The position numbers were made by a program, and so were the translations under genes. Of a stretch of 64,000 bases of DNA, positions 49,753 to 60,085 are shown piece after piece. Source of the stretch: Pseudomonas mandelii. Lineage in GTDB: Bacteria; Pseudomonadota; Gammaproteobacteria; Pseudomonadales; Pseudomonadaceae. The notes under the pieces were generated by a model. It was not told where the DNA came from. It saw nothing but the letters and a program-made list of their open reading frames with translations, and did not search any database. The stretch is from contig NZ_LT629796.1 in the NCBI RefSeq assembly GCF_900106065.1, positions 4,123,501 through 4,187,500 of the forward strand. Direction: 5' to 3'. Positions within the stretch are counted from its first letter, which is position 1, and each line of letters starts with the position of its first letter.

Positions 49753-51315
49753 ATGCGTATCAAAGTCCACTGCCAGAACCGCATCGGCATCCTGCGCGAC
49801 ATTCTCAACTTGTTGGTCGAGTACGGAATCAACGTCGCTCGCGGCGAGGTCGGCGGTGAGCATGGCAATGCGATCTACCTGCACTGCCCGAACCTGATCA
49901 ATATTCAGTTCCAGGCGTTGCGTCCGAAATTCGAGTCGATTGCCGGGGTATTTGGCGTCAAGCGTGTAGGGCTGATGCCCAGCGAGCGTCGGCACATGGA
50001 GCTCAATGCCTTGCTCGGCGCCCTGGAGTTTCCGGTGTTGTCGATCGACATGGGCGGCTCCATCGTGGCGGCCAACCGTGCAGCGGCGCAGTTGCTCGGG
50101 GTGCGGGTGGATGAGGTGCCGGGGATTCCGCTATCGCGTTACGCCGAGGATTTTGATTTGCCGGAACTGGTGCGTGCCAACAAGTCGCGGATCAACGGGC
50201 TGCGGGTCAAGGTCAAGGGCGATGTGTTCCTCGCCGACATCGCGCCGCTGCAATCCGAGCATGACGACAGCGAAGCCATGGCCGGTGCAGTCCTGACGCT
50301 GCACCGCGCTGATCGGGTGGGGGAGCGCATCTATAACGTGCGCAAGCAGGAACTGCGCGGGTTCGACAGCATCTTCCAAAGCTCGAAAGTCATGGCCGCG
50401 GTGGTCCGCGAAGCGCGGCGCATGGCGCCGCTGGATGCGCCGCTCTTGATAGAAGGCGAAACCGGCACCGGTAAGGAATTATTGGCGCGTGCCTGTCACC
50501 TGGCGAGTCCGCGCGGCCAGTCACCTTTGATGGCGCTCAACTGCGCCGGCCTGCCGGAATCGATGGCGGAGACCGAGCTGTTCGGCTACGGCCCCGGCGC
50601 CTTCGAAGGCGCGCGTGCCGAAGGCAAGCTTGGGCTGCTGGAGCTGACGGCGGGCGGTACGTTGTTTCTCGATGGCGTCGGGGAAATGAGCCCACGCTTG
50701 CAGGTGAAATTGCTGCGCTTCTTGCAGGACGGTTGCTTCCGTCGTGTGGGCAGTGATGAAGAGGTCTATCTGGATGTGCGGGTGATCTGCGCGACGCAGG
50801 TGGACTTGTCCGAGTTATGCGCGCGGGGCGAGTTTCGCCAGGATTTGTATCACCGCTTGAACGTGCTCTCACTGCACATTCCGCCGCTGCGTGAATGCCT
50901 CGATGGTTTGACGCCGTTGGTGGAGCACTTCCTCGACCAGGCCAGTCGTCAGATCGGTTGCCCGCTGCCGAAGCTGGCGCCAGCGGCGATGGAGCGGCTC
51001 AGTCATTACCATTGGCCGGGCAATGTCCGGCAATTGGAAAACGTGTTGTTCCAGGCGGTTTCGTTGTGCGAAGGCGGGACCGTGAAGGCCGAGCACATTC
51101 GCTTGCCGGATTACGGCGTGCGTCAGCCGCTTGGCGATTTCTCCCTCGAAGGCGGGCTGGATGCGATCGTCGGGCGCTTTGAGAAAGCGGTGCTGGAGAG
51201 GTTGTATTCCGAGCATCCGAGCAGTCGGCAGTTGGGCAAGCGGTTGGGGGTTTCGCATACGACCATTGCCAACAAGTTGCGTGAGTATGAAGTCGGCAAA
51301 GACCCCGACGCTTAA
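49753..51315 (+). CDS. phhR: PhhR, TyrR-type regulator of aromatic amino-acid catabolism
   Basis: This 520-residue protein has an ACT domain (MRIKVHCQNRIGILRDILNLLVEYGINV), a PAS domain (about 80-190), an AAA+ domain with Walker A EGETGTGKE (about 236) and a C-terminal helix-turn-helix (SSRQLGKRLGVSHTTIANKLREY). The sigma-54 contact loop reads GAFEGA and the Walker B region LFLDGVGEM, so the second acidic residue of Walker B is replaced by Gly. This agrees with PhhR proteins that work with sigma-70. ATG 49753 (MRIKVHC) was chosen over TTG 49741. Confidence 0.95.
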   Translation: MRIKVHCQNRIGILRDILNLLVEYGINVARGEVGGEHGNAIYLHCPNLINIQFQALRPKFESIAGVFGVKRVGLMPSERRHMELNALLGALEFPVLSIDMGGSIVAANRAAAQLLGVRVDEVPGIPLSRYAEDFDLPELVRANKSRINGLRVKVKGDVFLADIAPLQSEHDDSEAMAGAVLTLHRADRVGERIYNVRKQELRGFDSIFQSSKVMAAVVREARRMAPLDAPLLIEGETGTGKELLARACHLASPRGQSPLMALNCAGLPESMAETELFGYGPGAFEGARAEGKLGLLELTAGGTLFLDGVGEMSPRLQVKLLRFLQDGCFRRVGSDEEVYLDVRVICATQVDLSELCARGEFRQDLYHRLNVLSLHIPPLRECLDGLTPLVEHFLDQASRQIGCPLPKLAPAAMERLSHYHWPGNVRQLENVLFQAVSLCEGGTVKAEHIRLPDYGVRQPLGDFSLEGGLDAIVGRFEKAVLERLYSEHPSSRQLGKRLGVSHTTIANKLREYEVGKDPDA

Positions 51316-51337
51316 GCTGAAGCAATGACAACTTTGT

Positions 51338-51462
51338 GGCGAGGGAGCTTGCTCCCGCTGGGTGCGAAGCGGCCGTAAGACCATCCGGCATGATCTGACT
51401 GTCACGCTCGGCCAGTCTTTTTGGGGCTGCTTCGCAGCCCAGCGGGAGCAAGCTCCCTCGCC
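51338..51462. repeat. REP doublet with perfect 25-bp arms
   Basis: The arm at 51338-51362 (GGCGAGGGAGCTTGCTCCCG...) is inverted exactly at 51438-51462. It lies between phhR and the flgF promoter and could end phhR transcription. The remaining 365-bp gap holds the sigma-54 promoter listed separately. Confidence 0.92.
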
Positions 51463-51608
51463 GCAGGGGATCCTGTTGGCTGCAAAGGCCAGCACTTGCC
51501 ACCAACCGGCATAACACCGCCGGTTTTTCGTCTCCGATACATTTCCCCAATCCCCGCAAAACCCCTCAAGTCCTTTGTTTGCCGGGCCTCGCACCGCCAG
51601 AAAAAAGT

Positions 51609-51624
51609 TGGTCTGTAAATTGCT
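51609..51624 (+). promoter_or_regulatory. sigma-54 promoter of the flgFGHIJKL operon
   Basis: TGGTCTGTAAATTGCT has GG and GC 10 bases apart and a good TTGC. It lies 57 bp before the flgF start. In Pseudomonas this operon is under RpoN and FleR control, which fits. Confidence 0.8.
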
Positions 51625-51680
51625 TATCGCTCAACAGTACAGCGGTGGGCGGCAAACGTCCGGCATGCAGAGGAAAGAGT

Positions 51681-52421
51681 GTGGACAAGTACCTTTATGT
51701 GGCAATGACCGGCGCCAGCCAGAATGCACTGGCGCAGAAGGCTCATGCCAACAACCTGGCAAACATCTCTACCAACGGTTTTCAGAAGGACCTGGAACAG
51801 GCCCGTTCGATGCCGGTGTTTGGTGACAGCTTTCCGGCGCGTGCGTTTGCCATGACCGAGCGTCCGGCCACCGACTTCTCACCAGGTTCGCTGGTTGAAA
51901 CCGGTCGCGACCTCGACGTCGCGGTGCAAGGCAACGGCTGGATCGCCGTGCAGACCCCCGATGGCGCTGAAAGCTACGTGCGCACCGGCAGCCTGAACGT
52001 GGACGCCCTGGGCGTGCTGCGTGCCGGCAACGGTATGCCGGTGATGGGCAATGGCGGACCGATCGCCGTGCCGCCCGAGCAGCAAATCGAAGTGGGCGAA
52101 GACGGCACCATCAGCATCCGTGCGATGGGCGAAGGCCCGCGTGTGATGGCTGAAGTCGACCGTATCAAATTGGTCAACCCTGACCTGAAGAACATGACCA
52201 AAGGCCTGGATGGTTCGATCCACACCAAGGACGGCAAGCCGGCGCAAGCCGATGCAGGCGTCAAACTGGTGTCCGGGTTCCTTGAGTCGAGCAACGTCAA
52301 CGCCGTGGAAGAGATGACCTCGGTGCTGGCTTTGTCGAAGCAGTTCGAGCTGCACATCAAGATGATGAACACCGCCAAAGACGATGACCAGGCCATGGCT
52401 CGGGTCTTGCAGATCAGCTAA
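51681..52421 (+). CDS. flgF: flagellar proximal rod protein FlgF
   Basis: This 246-residue rod protein has N-terminal MTGASQNALAQKAHANNLANISTNGFQ and C-terminal SSNVNAVEEMTSVLALSKQFELH, which form the rod coiled coil, and a central beta region. It starts at GTG 51681 (MDKYLYVAM) behind AGAGGAAAG; an upstream extension of 34 codons is not supported. It is the first gene of the operon, followed by flgG after 45 bp. Confidence 0.96.
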   Translation: MDKYLYVAMTGASQNALAQKAHANNLANISTNGFQKDLEQARSMPVFGDSFPARAFAMTERPATDFSPGSLVETGRDLDVAVQGNGWIAVQTPDGAESYVRTGSLNVDALGVLRAGNGMPVMGNGGPIAVPPEQQIEVGEDGTISIRAMGEGPRVMAEVDRIKLVNPDLKNMTKGLDGSIHTKDGKPAQADAGVKLVSGFLESSNVNAVEEMTSVLALSKQFELHIKMMNTAKDDDQAMARVLQIS

Positions 52422-52466
52422 TTATCAGAACGTCGCGCCGTAAAACAGGCGCACGAGGAGAATCGA

Positions 52467-53252
52467 ATGCTTCCGGCTCTATGGGTTGCCAAAACAGGTC
52501 TGTCCGCCCAGGACACCAACCTGACGACCATTTCCAACAACCTGGCCAACGTGTCGACCACGGGTTTCAAACGTGACCGTGCCGAGTTCCAGGACTTGCT
52601 CTATCAGATCAAGCGCCAGCCAGGCGCCCAGTCGACCCAGGACAGCGAACTGCCGTCGGGTCTGCAAGTGGGTACCGGTGTGCGCATCGTCGGCACCCAG
52701 AAAAACTTCACCGCCGGCAGCCTGCAAACCACTGAGCAGCCGCTGGACCTGGCCGTCGATGGTCGCGGTTTCTTCCAGATCCTGCAGCCGGACGGCACCA
52801 CGTCCTACACCCGTGACGGCACGTTCCACCTCGATTCCAATGGCCAGATCGTCAATGCCAGCGGCTTCGCCCTGGAGCCGGCCATCGTCATTCCGAACGA
52901 CGCGCAGACCTTCACGGTCGGTCGCGACGGCACCGTGTCGGTCACCGTTCCGGGTAACCCGGCCAGCCAGGTGATCGGCAACCTGCAAACCGCCGATTTC
53001 ATCAACCCGGCCGGCCTGCAAGCCGTGGGTAACAACCTGTTCCTGGAAACCGCTGCCAGCGGCGCGCCGCAAGTCGGCACCCCGGGCCTGAACGGTTTCG
53101 GTACCACGCTGCAGAACACCCTGGAAACGTCCAACGTCAGCACCGTTGAAGAGATGGTCAACATGATCACCACTCAGCGCGCTTACGAGATGAACTCCAA
53201 GGTGATCTCCACCGCCGACCAGATGCTCTCGTTCGTAACGCAGAATCTGTAA
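52467..53252 (+). CDS. flgG: flagellar distal rod protein FlgG
   Basis: This 261-residue protein begins MLPALWVAKTGLSAQDTNLTTISNNLANVSTTGFKRDRAEFQDLLYQ, the invariant FlgG opening, with the FlgG-specific insertion around DLLYQIKRQPGAQ, and ends ETSNVSTVEEMVNMITTQRAYEMNSKVISTADQML. It forms the distal rod that crosses the P and L rings. CGAGGAGAATCG precedes the ATG. Confidence 0.98.
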   Translation: MLPALWVAKTGLSAQDTNLTTISNNLANVSTTGFKRDRAEFQDLLYQIKRQPGAQSTQDSELPSGLQVGTGVRIVGTQKNFTAGSLQTTEQPLDLAVDGRGFFQILQPDGTTSYTRDGTFHLDSNGQIVNASGFALEPAIVIPNDAQTFTVGRDGTVSVTVPGNPASQVIGNLQTADFINPAGLQAVGNNLFLETAASGAPQVGTPGLNGFGTTLQNTLETSNVSTVEEMVNMITTQRAYEMNSKVISTADQMLSFVTQNL

Positions 53253-53303
53253 TCAGTCTATGAGGCGGCCATGAGGTCGTCTGCAACACCGTGAGGTAGG
53301 GTC

Positions 53304-53999
53304 ATGAATCGCTTTGTATCTGTTCTGGCACTGAGTGGGGTCGTCGTGCTCGCGGGCTGCGTCGCTCCGCCACCCAAGCCCAATGACCCTTACTACGCCC
53401 CGGTGTTGCCGCGCACGCCGTTGCCGGCTGCCGCCAATAACGGCTCGATCTATCAGGCCGGCTTTGAACAGAACCTGTACAGCGACCGCAAGGCGTTCCG
53501 GGTCGGTGACATCATCACCATCACCCTGAACGAACGGACCCAGGCCAGCAAGAACGCCAACTCGCAAATCGGCAAGAACAGCAAGACCGACATCGGCCTG
53601 AGCTCGTTCTTTGGCGGTGGCCTGAGCACCAGCGACCCTGTGGGCAGCGGTAGCCTGAGCCTGGACGTTGGCTACGAAGGCGACCGTGCGACCAAGGGCG
53701 ACAGCAAGTCCGGGCAGAGCAACAGCCTGACCGGCTCGATCACGGTGACCGTCGCTGACGTGCTGCCCAACGGCATCATCGCCGTGCGCGGAGAGAAGTG
53801 GCTGACGCTCAACACCGGCGATGAGCTGGTGCGGATTGCCGGCATGGTGCGCGCCGATGACATCTCCACCGACAACACCGTGTCGTCGACCCGCGTCGCC
53901 GATGCACGCATCACCTACTCGGGCACCGGTGCGTTTGCCGATGCGAGTCAGCCAGGCTGGTTCGACCGTTTCTTCCTCAGCCCGCTGTTCCCTTTCTAG
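53304..53999 (+). CDS. flgH: flagellar L-ring lipoprotein FlgH
   Basis: This 231-residue outer-membrane lipoprotein has signal and lipobox [14 protein letters not shown] (Cys at residue 19), then [27 protein letters not shown] and [32 protein letters not shown]. It builds the L-ring bushing. Its TAG is immediately followed by the flgI start. Confidence 0.97.
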   Translation: MNRFVSVLALSGVVVLAGCVAPPPKPNDPYYAPVLPRTPLPAAANNGSIYQAGFEQNLYSDRKAFRVGDIITITLNERTQASKNANSQIGKNSKTDIGLSSFFGGGLSTSDPVGSGSLSLDVGYEGDRATKGDSKSGQSNSLTGSITVTVADVLPNGIIAVRGEKWLTLNTGDELVRIAGMVRADDISTDNTVSSTRVADARITYSGTGAFADASQPGWFDRFFLSPLFPF

Positions 54000-55115
54000 G
54001 TGGCCACGTTGAATCTTAAACACCTGATGGTGGCTGCCCTGATGCTCTCGGCTGCGTTCAACGCGCAAGCCGAGCGGCTGAAGGATATCGCCAGTATTTC
54101 CGGCGTGCGCTCCAACCAATTGATCGGCTACGGCCTGGTGGTCGGGCTTAACGGCACCGGCGACCAGACGACGCAAACCCCGTTCACTCTGCAGACCTTC
54201 AACAACATGCTCTCGCAGTTCGGCATCAAGGTGCCGCCGGGTTCGGGCAACGTGCAGTTGAAGAACGTCGCCGCCGTGTCGATCAGTGCTGATCTGCCGG
54301 CGTTCGCCAAGCCGGGTCAGCAGGTCGACATCACCGTTTCGTCCATCGGTAACTCCAAGAGCCTGCGCGGCGGCACCTTGCTGCTGACACCCCTCAAGGG
54401 TATCGACGGCAACGTCTACGCAATCGCCCAAGGCAACCTGGTGGTCGGCGGTTTTGATGCCGAAGGCCGCGACGGTTCGAAGATCACCGTCAACGTTCCG
54501 TCGGCCGGTCGTATCCCGGGCGGTGCCTCGGTGGAGCGTTCGGTGCCAAGCGGTTTCAACCAGGGCAACAGCCTGACCCTGAACCTCAACCGTTCGGACT
54601 TCACCACCGCCAAGCGCATCGTCGACAAGATCAACGACATGCTCGGCCCTGGCGTTGCCCAGGCCATCGACGGTGGTTCGATTAGGGTCAGCGCGCCGCT
54701 CGATCCAAGTCAGCGCGTCGACTATCTGTCGATCATCGAAAACCTTGAAGTCGATCCGGGTCAGGCGGTGGCGAAAGTCATCATCAACTCGCGCACCGGC
54801 ACCATCGTGATCGGCCAGAACGTCAAGGTTTCACCGGCCGCCGTGACTCACGGCAGCCTGACGGTGACCATCACCGAAGACCCGATTGTCAGCCAGCCCG
54901 GCCCTCTGTCCAATGGCCAGACCGCCGTCGTGCCGCGCTCGCGGGTCAACGCTCAGCAAGAAGCCAAGCCGATGTTCAAGTTCGGCCCGGGCACCACCCT
55001 CGACGAAATTGTGCGTGCGGTGAACCAGGTCGGCGCGGCACCGGGTGACTTGATGGCGATCCTCGAAGCATTGAAACAGGCTGGCGCGTTGCAAGCCGAC
55101 CTGATTGTGATCTGA
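54000..55115 (+). CDS. flgI: flagellar P-ring protein FlgI
   Basis: This 371-residue periplasmic protein has a signal peptide ([16 protein letters not shown]) and [31 protein letters not shown], the FlgI hallmark. The C-terminus is [23 protein letters not shown]. The first codon is GTG directly abutting the flgH stop, with no ribosome site visible, so translation depends on flgH. TTG at 54009 is the only close alternative. Confidence 0.97.
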   Translation: MATLNLKHLMVAALMLSAAFNAQAERLKDIASISGVRSNQLIGYGLVVGLNGTGDQTTQTPFTLQTFNNMLSQFGIKVPPGSGNVQLKNVAAVSISADLPAFAKPGQQVDITVSSIGNSKSLRGGTLLLTPLKGIDGNVYAIAQGNLVVGGFDAEGRDGSKITVNVPSAGRIPGGASVERSVPSGFNQGNSLTLNLNRSDFTTAKRIVDKINDMLGPGVAQAIDGGSIRVSAPLDPSQRVDYLSIIENLEVDPGQAVAKVIINSRTGTIVIGQNVKVSPAAVTHGSLTVTITEDPIVSQPGPLSNGQTAVVPRSRVNAQQEAKPMFKFGPGTTLDEIVRAVNQVGAAPGDLMAILEALKQAGALQADLIVI

Positions 55116-55126
55116 GGACAGCGACC

Positions 55127-56422
55127 ATGGATATGCGCAAGGGCGGCCTGGGTGTCAGCAGCAACGATTCGGGCTCCTATTCGGACTTGAATCGTTTGAA
55201 CCAGCTCAAGGTCGGCGACAAGGACAGTGACGCGAACATGCGCAAAGTGGCGCAGGAATTCGAGTCGCTGTTCCTCGGTGAAATGCTCAAGTCGATGCGC
55301 TCGGCCACCGATGCGCTGGGCAAGGACAATCCGCTCAACACGCCGGCGGCCAAGCAATACCAGGAAATGTACGACCAGCAGTTGGCCGTTTCCATGTCCC
55401 GCGAGGGCGGCGGTATCGGTCTGGCGGACGTGCTGATGCGCCAGATGTCGAAGAACAAACCGCTGGCGCCGGGCGAGGCTGCAGCCGCGTCCGCCGCCAA
55501 GCAGGAAGCGGCGAAAGCGGCCGTGCCGACACCGGTTGCCGCAGGCACCGCGGCCACCGACGGTCCGCTGTCGCGGCTCAATGGTCAGCGTCCGTTGTGG
55601 GCCTCGCGTTCGGTGAAAGCGCCAACAGGCGAGGGCACGCATCACAATGACATGGCGCTGATCAATCAGCGCCGTCTGGCCTTGCCGCCGAAACTGTCCG
55701 ATCGCTTGCTCGCCGGCCTGGTGCCTTCGGCAACGACTGCCGCTACAACCCCGAACAAAGCCTTGCTGCCTGAGCGCGCCGCGACTCCGGTCGTGACCGG
55801 TGCCGGCCCGCTGTTCAATGGCGACTGGCTGCCCTCGCCAACCGATAACAAGTCGAGCGGACGTCTGCAGGTTTACGGCCGTGCGATGGCGCAGATTCCG
55901 CTGGCGCCACCGAAGAAAGCCTTCAGTTCCGCCGACGAATTCGTCAACACCATGCTGCCGATGGCCAAGGAAGCCGCCGACCGTATCGGCGTCGATCCGC
56001 GTTACCTGGTGGCCCAGGCGGCCCTGGAAACCGGTTGGGGCAAATCGGTCATGCGTGCCCAGGATGGCAGCAGCAGTCACAACCTGTTTGGCATCAAGGC
56101 CAGCAGCAGTTGGAAGGGTGAATCGGCGCGAGCGATCACCAGCGAATTCAGGAATGGCGAGATGGTCAAGGAGACGGCAGAGTTCCGCTCCTACGATTCG
56201 TACAAAGACAGCTTCCATGACCTGGTGACTTTGCTGCAAACCAATAATCGCTATCAAGATGTTCTGAAGTCTGCCGATAACCCAGAACAGTTTGTACGCG
56301 AGCTGCAGAAAGCCGGGTATGCGACAGACCCGGCCTACGCAAGCAAGATTTCGCAGATAGCCAAGCAGATGACGAGTTACCAAAACTACGCTGCGGCGGG
56401 CGCTTCTACTACGCCTCTATAG
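55127..56422 (+). CDS. flgJ: flagellar rod-cap/peptidoglycan hydrolase FlgJ
   Basis: This 431-residue protein has an N-terminal rod-binding domain (MRKVAQEFESLFLGEMLKSMRSATDALGKDNPLNTPAAKQYQEMYDQQLA), a variable Ala/Pro-rich linker (about 110-250) and a C-terminal glucosaminidase domain (LVAQAALETGWGKSVMRAQDGSSSHNLFGIKA, catalytic Glu in LETGWG). It opens the cell wall for the rod. The linker is long relative to enteric FlgJ (about 313 aa), as usual for Pseudomonas. Confidence 0.96.
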   Translation: MDMRKGGLGVSSNDSGSYSDLNRLNQLKVGDKDSDANMRKVAQEFESLFLGEMLKSMRSATDALGKDNPLNTPAAKQYQEMYDQQLAVSMSREGGGIGLADVLMRQMSKNKPLAPGEAAAASAAKQEAAKAAVPTPVAAGTAATDGPLSRLNGQRPLWASRSVKAPTGEGTHHNDMALINQRRLALPPKLSDRLLAGLVPSATTAATTPNKALLPERAATPVVTGAGPLFNGDWLPSPTDNKSSGRLQVYGRAMAQIPLAPPKKAFSSADEFVNTMLPMAKEAADRIGVDPRYLVAQAALETGWGKSVMRAQDGSSSHNLFGIKASSSWKGESARAITSEFRNGEMVKETAEFRSYDSYKDSFHDLVTLLQTNNRYQDVLKSADNPEQFVRELQKAGYATDPAYASKISQIAKQMTSYQNYAAAGASTTPL

Positions 56423-56445
56423 GCACAAGGCATAAGGTCTGAACC

Positions 56446-58506
56446 ATGAGTTTGCTCAATATCGGGATGTCGGGTCTGGCTGCTAGCCAATCCTCGTTGA
56501 TGACTACCGGCAATAACATTGCCAACGCCGACACCGCCGGTTATTCACGCCAGCAAACCGTGCAGGGCACCAAAGCCTCGAATCAGTTCGGCAATGTCTA
56601 CATCGGCACCGGTACGACCCTGGCCGATGTGCGTCGCGTCTACAACAGCTACCTCGATGCACAACTGCAGACCACCACCTCGCTCAACAGCGATGCGGCT
56701 GCGTATGCCGGGCAGATCAGCCCGCTCGACGCCTTGCTCTCGGACAGCGGCACCGGCCTCAACGGCGCCCTGACCAAGTTCTTCGCCTCGGTGCAGAACG
56801 TCAACGCCAAGCCGGGTGATGACGCGTCGCGCCAGCTGCTGCTCAGCGATGCCCAGGCCTTGAGCAATCGTTTCAACTCGATCTCCAGCCAGTTGACGCA
56901 GCAGAACGCCAACGTCAACGGCAACCTGGCGAACATGGCCGATCAGGTCAACAAACTGGCCGCCACCGTGGCGCAGTTGAACCAGAAGATTTCCGAGATT
57001 TCCAAATCCGGCGGCATGCCGAACGAGCTGCTCGATGCGCGTAACGAAACCGTGCGTCAGCTCTCCACCTTCACCGGTGCGCAGGTCATCGAACGCGACG
57101 GTAACCTTGACGTTTATCTGGGCAGCGGCCAGCCGCTGGTCATCGGCGGCACCGCCAGCACCCTGTCCGTGGCGTCAAGCCTGAACGACCCTTCGCGCAT
57201 GGGCATTCAGCTCAATCGCGCCGGTAGCACCGTTGACATCACGTCGGTGATGACCGGTGGTGAAATGGGTGGTTTGCTGCGCTATCGCAGCACCGTACTG
57301 GACCCGGCGATGAACGAACTGGGCCGCGTGGCGCTGGTTGTCGCCGATCAGATGAACAGCCTCCAGGCTCAGGGCATCGACAAAAACGGTGCGTTCGGCT
57401 CGAACCTGTTCAACAGCATCAACAGTGCCGCGCAGATGGCCAGCCGCAGTGTTGCCACCGTCGGCAACAGTGCCGGCTCGGGTAACTTTGATGTGAGTAT
57501 CGAAGACAGCGGCAAGCTGACCATCAACGACTACAAGGTCACCTTCACCAGCGGCACCAACTACACCGTGTCGCGTCTGCCAGATGGCACGTCCATGGGC
57601 GCTTTCAGCACCCTGACCACGCCGCCGCCGGTAATCGACGGTTTCTCGCTGAAGCTTTCCGGCGGCACCGCCGCGGCGGGCGACACGTTCAAGATCACGC
57701 CGACCCGCAACGCGGCGGCGAACATCAAGACCGAGATGACCGACAGCAAGCGTCTGGCCATCGCGGCACCGTTGAGCGCGTCCATCGCACCGGGCGGTAG
57801 CGGCACCTTGACGATCCCGGCCAGTGGTCAACCGACCCTGACCACGCAGTTTGATATTTATGACTCGGCGACCACTCTGGCCATTCAGAACGGGCTGCAG
57901 AATTCGACTCCGGTCAAAGTGGTTTTCGGTGCCGGCGGTGGCACCACCCAGACTTACCAATTGCTCGATGCAAAAGGCAATGCACTCAGCAGCGGCACCA
58001 TTGTGCCTGGCCAGAACAATACGCTCAGCCTGAGCATTCCACTGGTCGACGCCAGCGGCGCCGCGATCATGGATCCGGGGCCACCCGCCGTGCAGCGTAC
58101 GGCGACCTTTGATATGACCGTGGCCGGTTCGCCAGGTCAAGGCAGTGCAATTAACGTCACGCTCAGTCAACCGGGCACGCTGGACAACCGTAACGGTACC
58201 GCACTGGCCGGCTTGCAGACCAAGCAGACCGTGGATACCGGTTCGGCCAGTAAAGGCATTTCCCTGACCGACGCCTACGGCAAACTGGTCGAAGGCGTCG
58301 GCGCCAAGGCCGCGCAAGGCAAGCTCGACAGTGCCGCGACCACCGCTATCCTGGCCAACGCCAAGGGCGCTCGCGATTCGCTGTCGGGTGTCGACCTCGA
58401 TGAGGAAACCGGCAACCTGGTCAAATATCAGCAGTACTACACCGCGTCTTCGCAGATCATCAAGGCTGCGCAGGAAATCTTCAGCACACTGATCAACAGT
58501 CTTTAA
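56446..58506 (+). CDS. flgK: flagellar hook-filament junction protein FlgK
   Basis: This 686-residue junction protein has the N-terminal SLLNIGMSGLAASQSSLMTTGNNIANADTAGYSRQ and C-terminal GVDLDEETGNLVKYQQYYTASSQIIKAAQEIFSTLINSL, forming the coiled core, with a large exposed middle domain. It is the first of the two hook-associated proteins (HAP1). Its length is normal for Pseudomonas. Confidence 0.97.
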   Translation: MSLLNIGMSGLAASQSSLMTTGNNIANADTAGYSRQQTVQGTKASNQFGNVYIGTGTTLADVRRVYNSYLDAQLQTTTSLNSDAAAYAGQISPLDALLSDSGTGLNGALTKFFASVQNVNAKPGDDASRQLLLSDAQALSNRFNSISSQLTQQNANVNGNLANMADQVNKLAATVAQLNQKISEISKSGGMPNELLDARNETVRQLSTFTGAQVIERDGNLDVYLGSGQPLVIGGTASTLSVASSLNDPSRMGIQLNRAGSTVDITSVMTGGEMGGLLRYRSTVLDPAMNELGRVALVVADQMNSLQAQGIDKNGAFGSNLFNSINSAAQMASRSVATVGNSAGSGNFDVSIEDSGKLTINDYKVTFTSGTNYTVSRLPDGTSMGAFSTLTTPPPVIDGFSLKLSGGTAAAGDTFKITPTRNAAANIKTEMTDSKRLAIAAPLSASIAPGGSGTLTIPASGQPTLTTQFDIYDSATTLAIQNGLQNSTPVKVVFGAGGGTTQTYQLLDAKGNALSSGTIVPGQNNTLSLSIPLVDASGAAIMDPGPPAVQRTATFDMTVAGSPGQGSAINVTLSQPGTLDNRNGTALAGLQTKQTVDTGSASKGISLTDAYGKLVEGVGAKAAQGKLDSAATTAILANAKGARDSLSGVDLDEETGNLVKYQQYYTASSQIIKAAQEIFSTLINSL

Positions 58507-58519
58507 GGAGTCGTAGCCC

Positions 58520-60085
58520 ATGCGCATTTCTACCGCCCAGTTTTACGAGTCCTCTGCTGCGAACTACCAGAAAAATTTCGCCAACGTAGTCAAAAGCAGC
58601 GAAGAGGCCAGCAGCCTGGTTCGCGTCAACACCGCCGCCGATGATCCGGTTGGCGCCTCGCGTCTGCTGCAATTGGGTCAACAGGCGTCGATGCTTGATC
58701 AGTACAAGGCCAATACCACCACCATCAAGGCGACCCTGGGCACGACCGAAGCGGTGATGACCAGCATCAATAGCGTGTTGCAGCGCGCCAAGGAATTGGC
58801 TGTGGGCGCCGGCAACGCCGGTTACACCGATGCCGATCGCCAGGCCAACGCATCTGAGTTGGGGCAGATCGAAGAGCAGTTGCTGAGCCTGATGAATAGC
58901 AAGGACGAGAACGGCAAATACATCTTCGCCGGTTCCAAGGGCGATACAATTCCGTTCACGCGTAACAACGATGGCACCTACAGCTACAACGGCGACCAGG
59001 TGACGCTTGACCTGGCGATCGGCGACACCATGTCGATGGCCACCAACAGCACCGGTTGGGAAGCGTTCCAGCAGGCGATCAACACCAGCCGTAGCGAGGT
59101 CACCCGGACCGCGCCGGTCGTGGATGACGGCCGCGTGACCCTGTCCAACGGCCAGGTGTCGTCGAACGTCACCTACAACGCCAAATTCCGCAGCGGCGAG
59201 CCGTATACCGTGGACTTCGTCAGCGGCACCCAGCTGAAAATCACCGACTCGGGCGGTAATGACGTGACTGCCGAAGCCAGTCAGGGCGGTGCGTTCGACC
59301 CTGCCAGCAAGAACGGCCAGGCCGTCACTTTCCGTGGCGTCGAGCTGACCCTGAACATCAACCTGAGTGCCGGCGATACGGCGGCGACCGTGCTGCCTGG
59401 CCACACGTTTACCCTGGCGGCCAAGCCGGACACCTTCAGTGCAACCGGCAGCCCGGGCAACGCTTCGGCGGCGCAGGTCACCACCAGCAGCATCACCAAC
59501 CCGGTGGATTACCACGCCAGTTTCCCTACCGGTTCGGCGATCCTCAAGTTCACCAGCGCCACCGCCTTCGACCTGTATGCGGCGCCTTTGACGGCCAGCA
59601 GTAAGCCTGTGTCTAGCGGAACCATGGCCGGCAGCGTCGCCACTGCATCGGGTGTGAGTTTCACGTTGAGCGGTGCGCCGGCTGCCAACGATCAGTTCAG
59701 CATCGCGGTCAACACTCACGAAACCCAGAACATCCTGGACACCGTGAGCCAACTGAAAACCGCTCTGAATACACCAACCAATGGTGACCCGATCGCTACT
59801 CAAAAGCTGCAAGCGTCACTGGCTTCCGGTATTGCCAACCTGGCCAGCGGCACCGATCAGCTGTCCAGCGCCTTGAGTTCGGTGGGTGGTCGCGGTGCTG
59901 CTCTGGAGACCCAGAACGATACCAACCAGAGCCTGACGCTGGCCAATGCCCAGACCCAATCGTCAATCCGCGATTCCGATCCGGCTGAAGTGATGACCCG
60001 TCTGACCTTGCAACAAACCATGTTGCAGGCCTCGCAACTGGCCTTCAGCAAGATCGCTCAGTTGGGCCTGTTCAACAAGGTCTGA
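58520..60085 (+). CDS. flgL: flagellar hook-filament junction protein FlgL
   Basis: This 521-residue protein has N-terminal RISTAQFYESSAANYQKNFANVVKSSEEASSLVRVNTAADDPVGASRLLQL and C-terminal RDSDPAEVMTRLTLQQTMLQASQLAFSKIAQLGLFNKV, typical HAP3. The middle (about 190-420) holds two flagellin-like inserts, making it about 200 residues longer than enteric FlgL. It is the last flagellar gene of the operon. Confidence 0.96.
   Translation: MRISTAQFYESSAANYQKNFANVVKSSEEASSLVRVNTAADDPVGASRLLQLGQQASMLDQYKANTTTIKATLGTTEAVMTSINSVLQRAKELAVGAGNAGYTDADRQANASELGQIEEQLLSLMNSKDENGKYIFAGSKGDTIPFTRNNDGTYSYNGDQVTLDLAIGDTMSMATNSTGWEAFQQAINTSRSEVTRTAPVVDDGRVTLSNGQVSSNVTYNAKFRSGEPYTVDFVSGTQLKITDSGGNDVTAEASQGGAFDPASKNGQAVTFRGVELTLNINLSAGDTAATVLPGHTFTLAAKPDTFSATGSPGNASAAQVTTSSITNPVDYHASFPTGSAILKFTSATAFDLYAAPLTASSKPVSSGTMAGSVATASGVSFTLSGAPAANDQFSIAVNTHETQNILDTVSQLKTALNTPTNGDPIATQKLQASLASGIANLASGTDQLSSALSSVGGRGAALETQNDTNQSLTLANAQTQSSIRDSDPAEVMTRLTLQQTMLQASQLAFSKIAQLGLFNKV

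Noticed and set aside
57175..59812. Long minus-strand frames opposite flgK and flgL
   Set aside because: They are mirror frames of repetitive, GC-rich flagellar genes.
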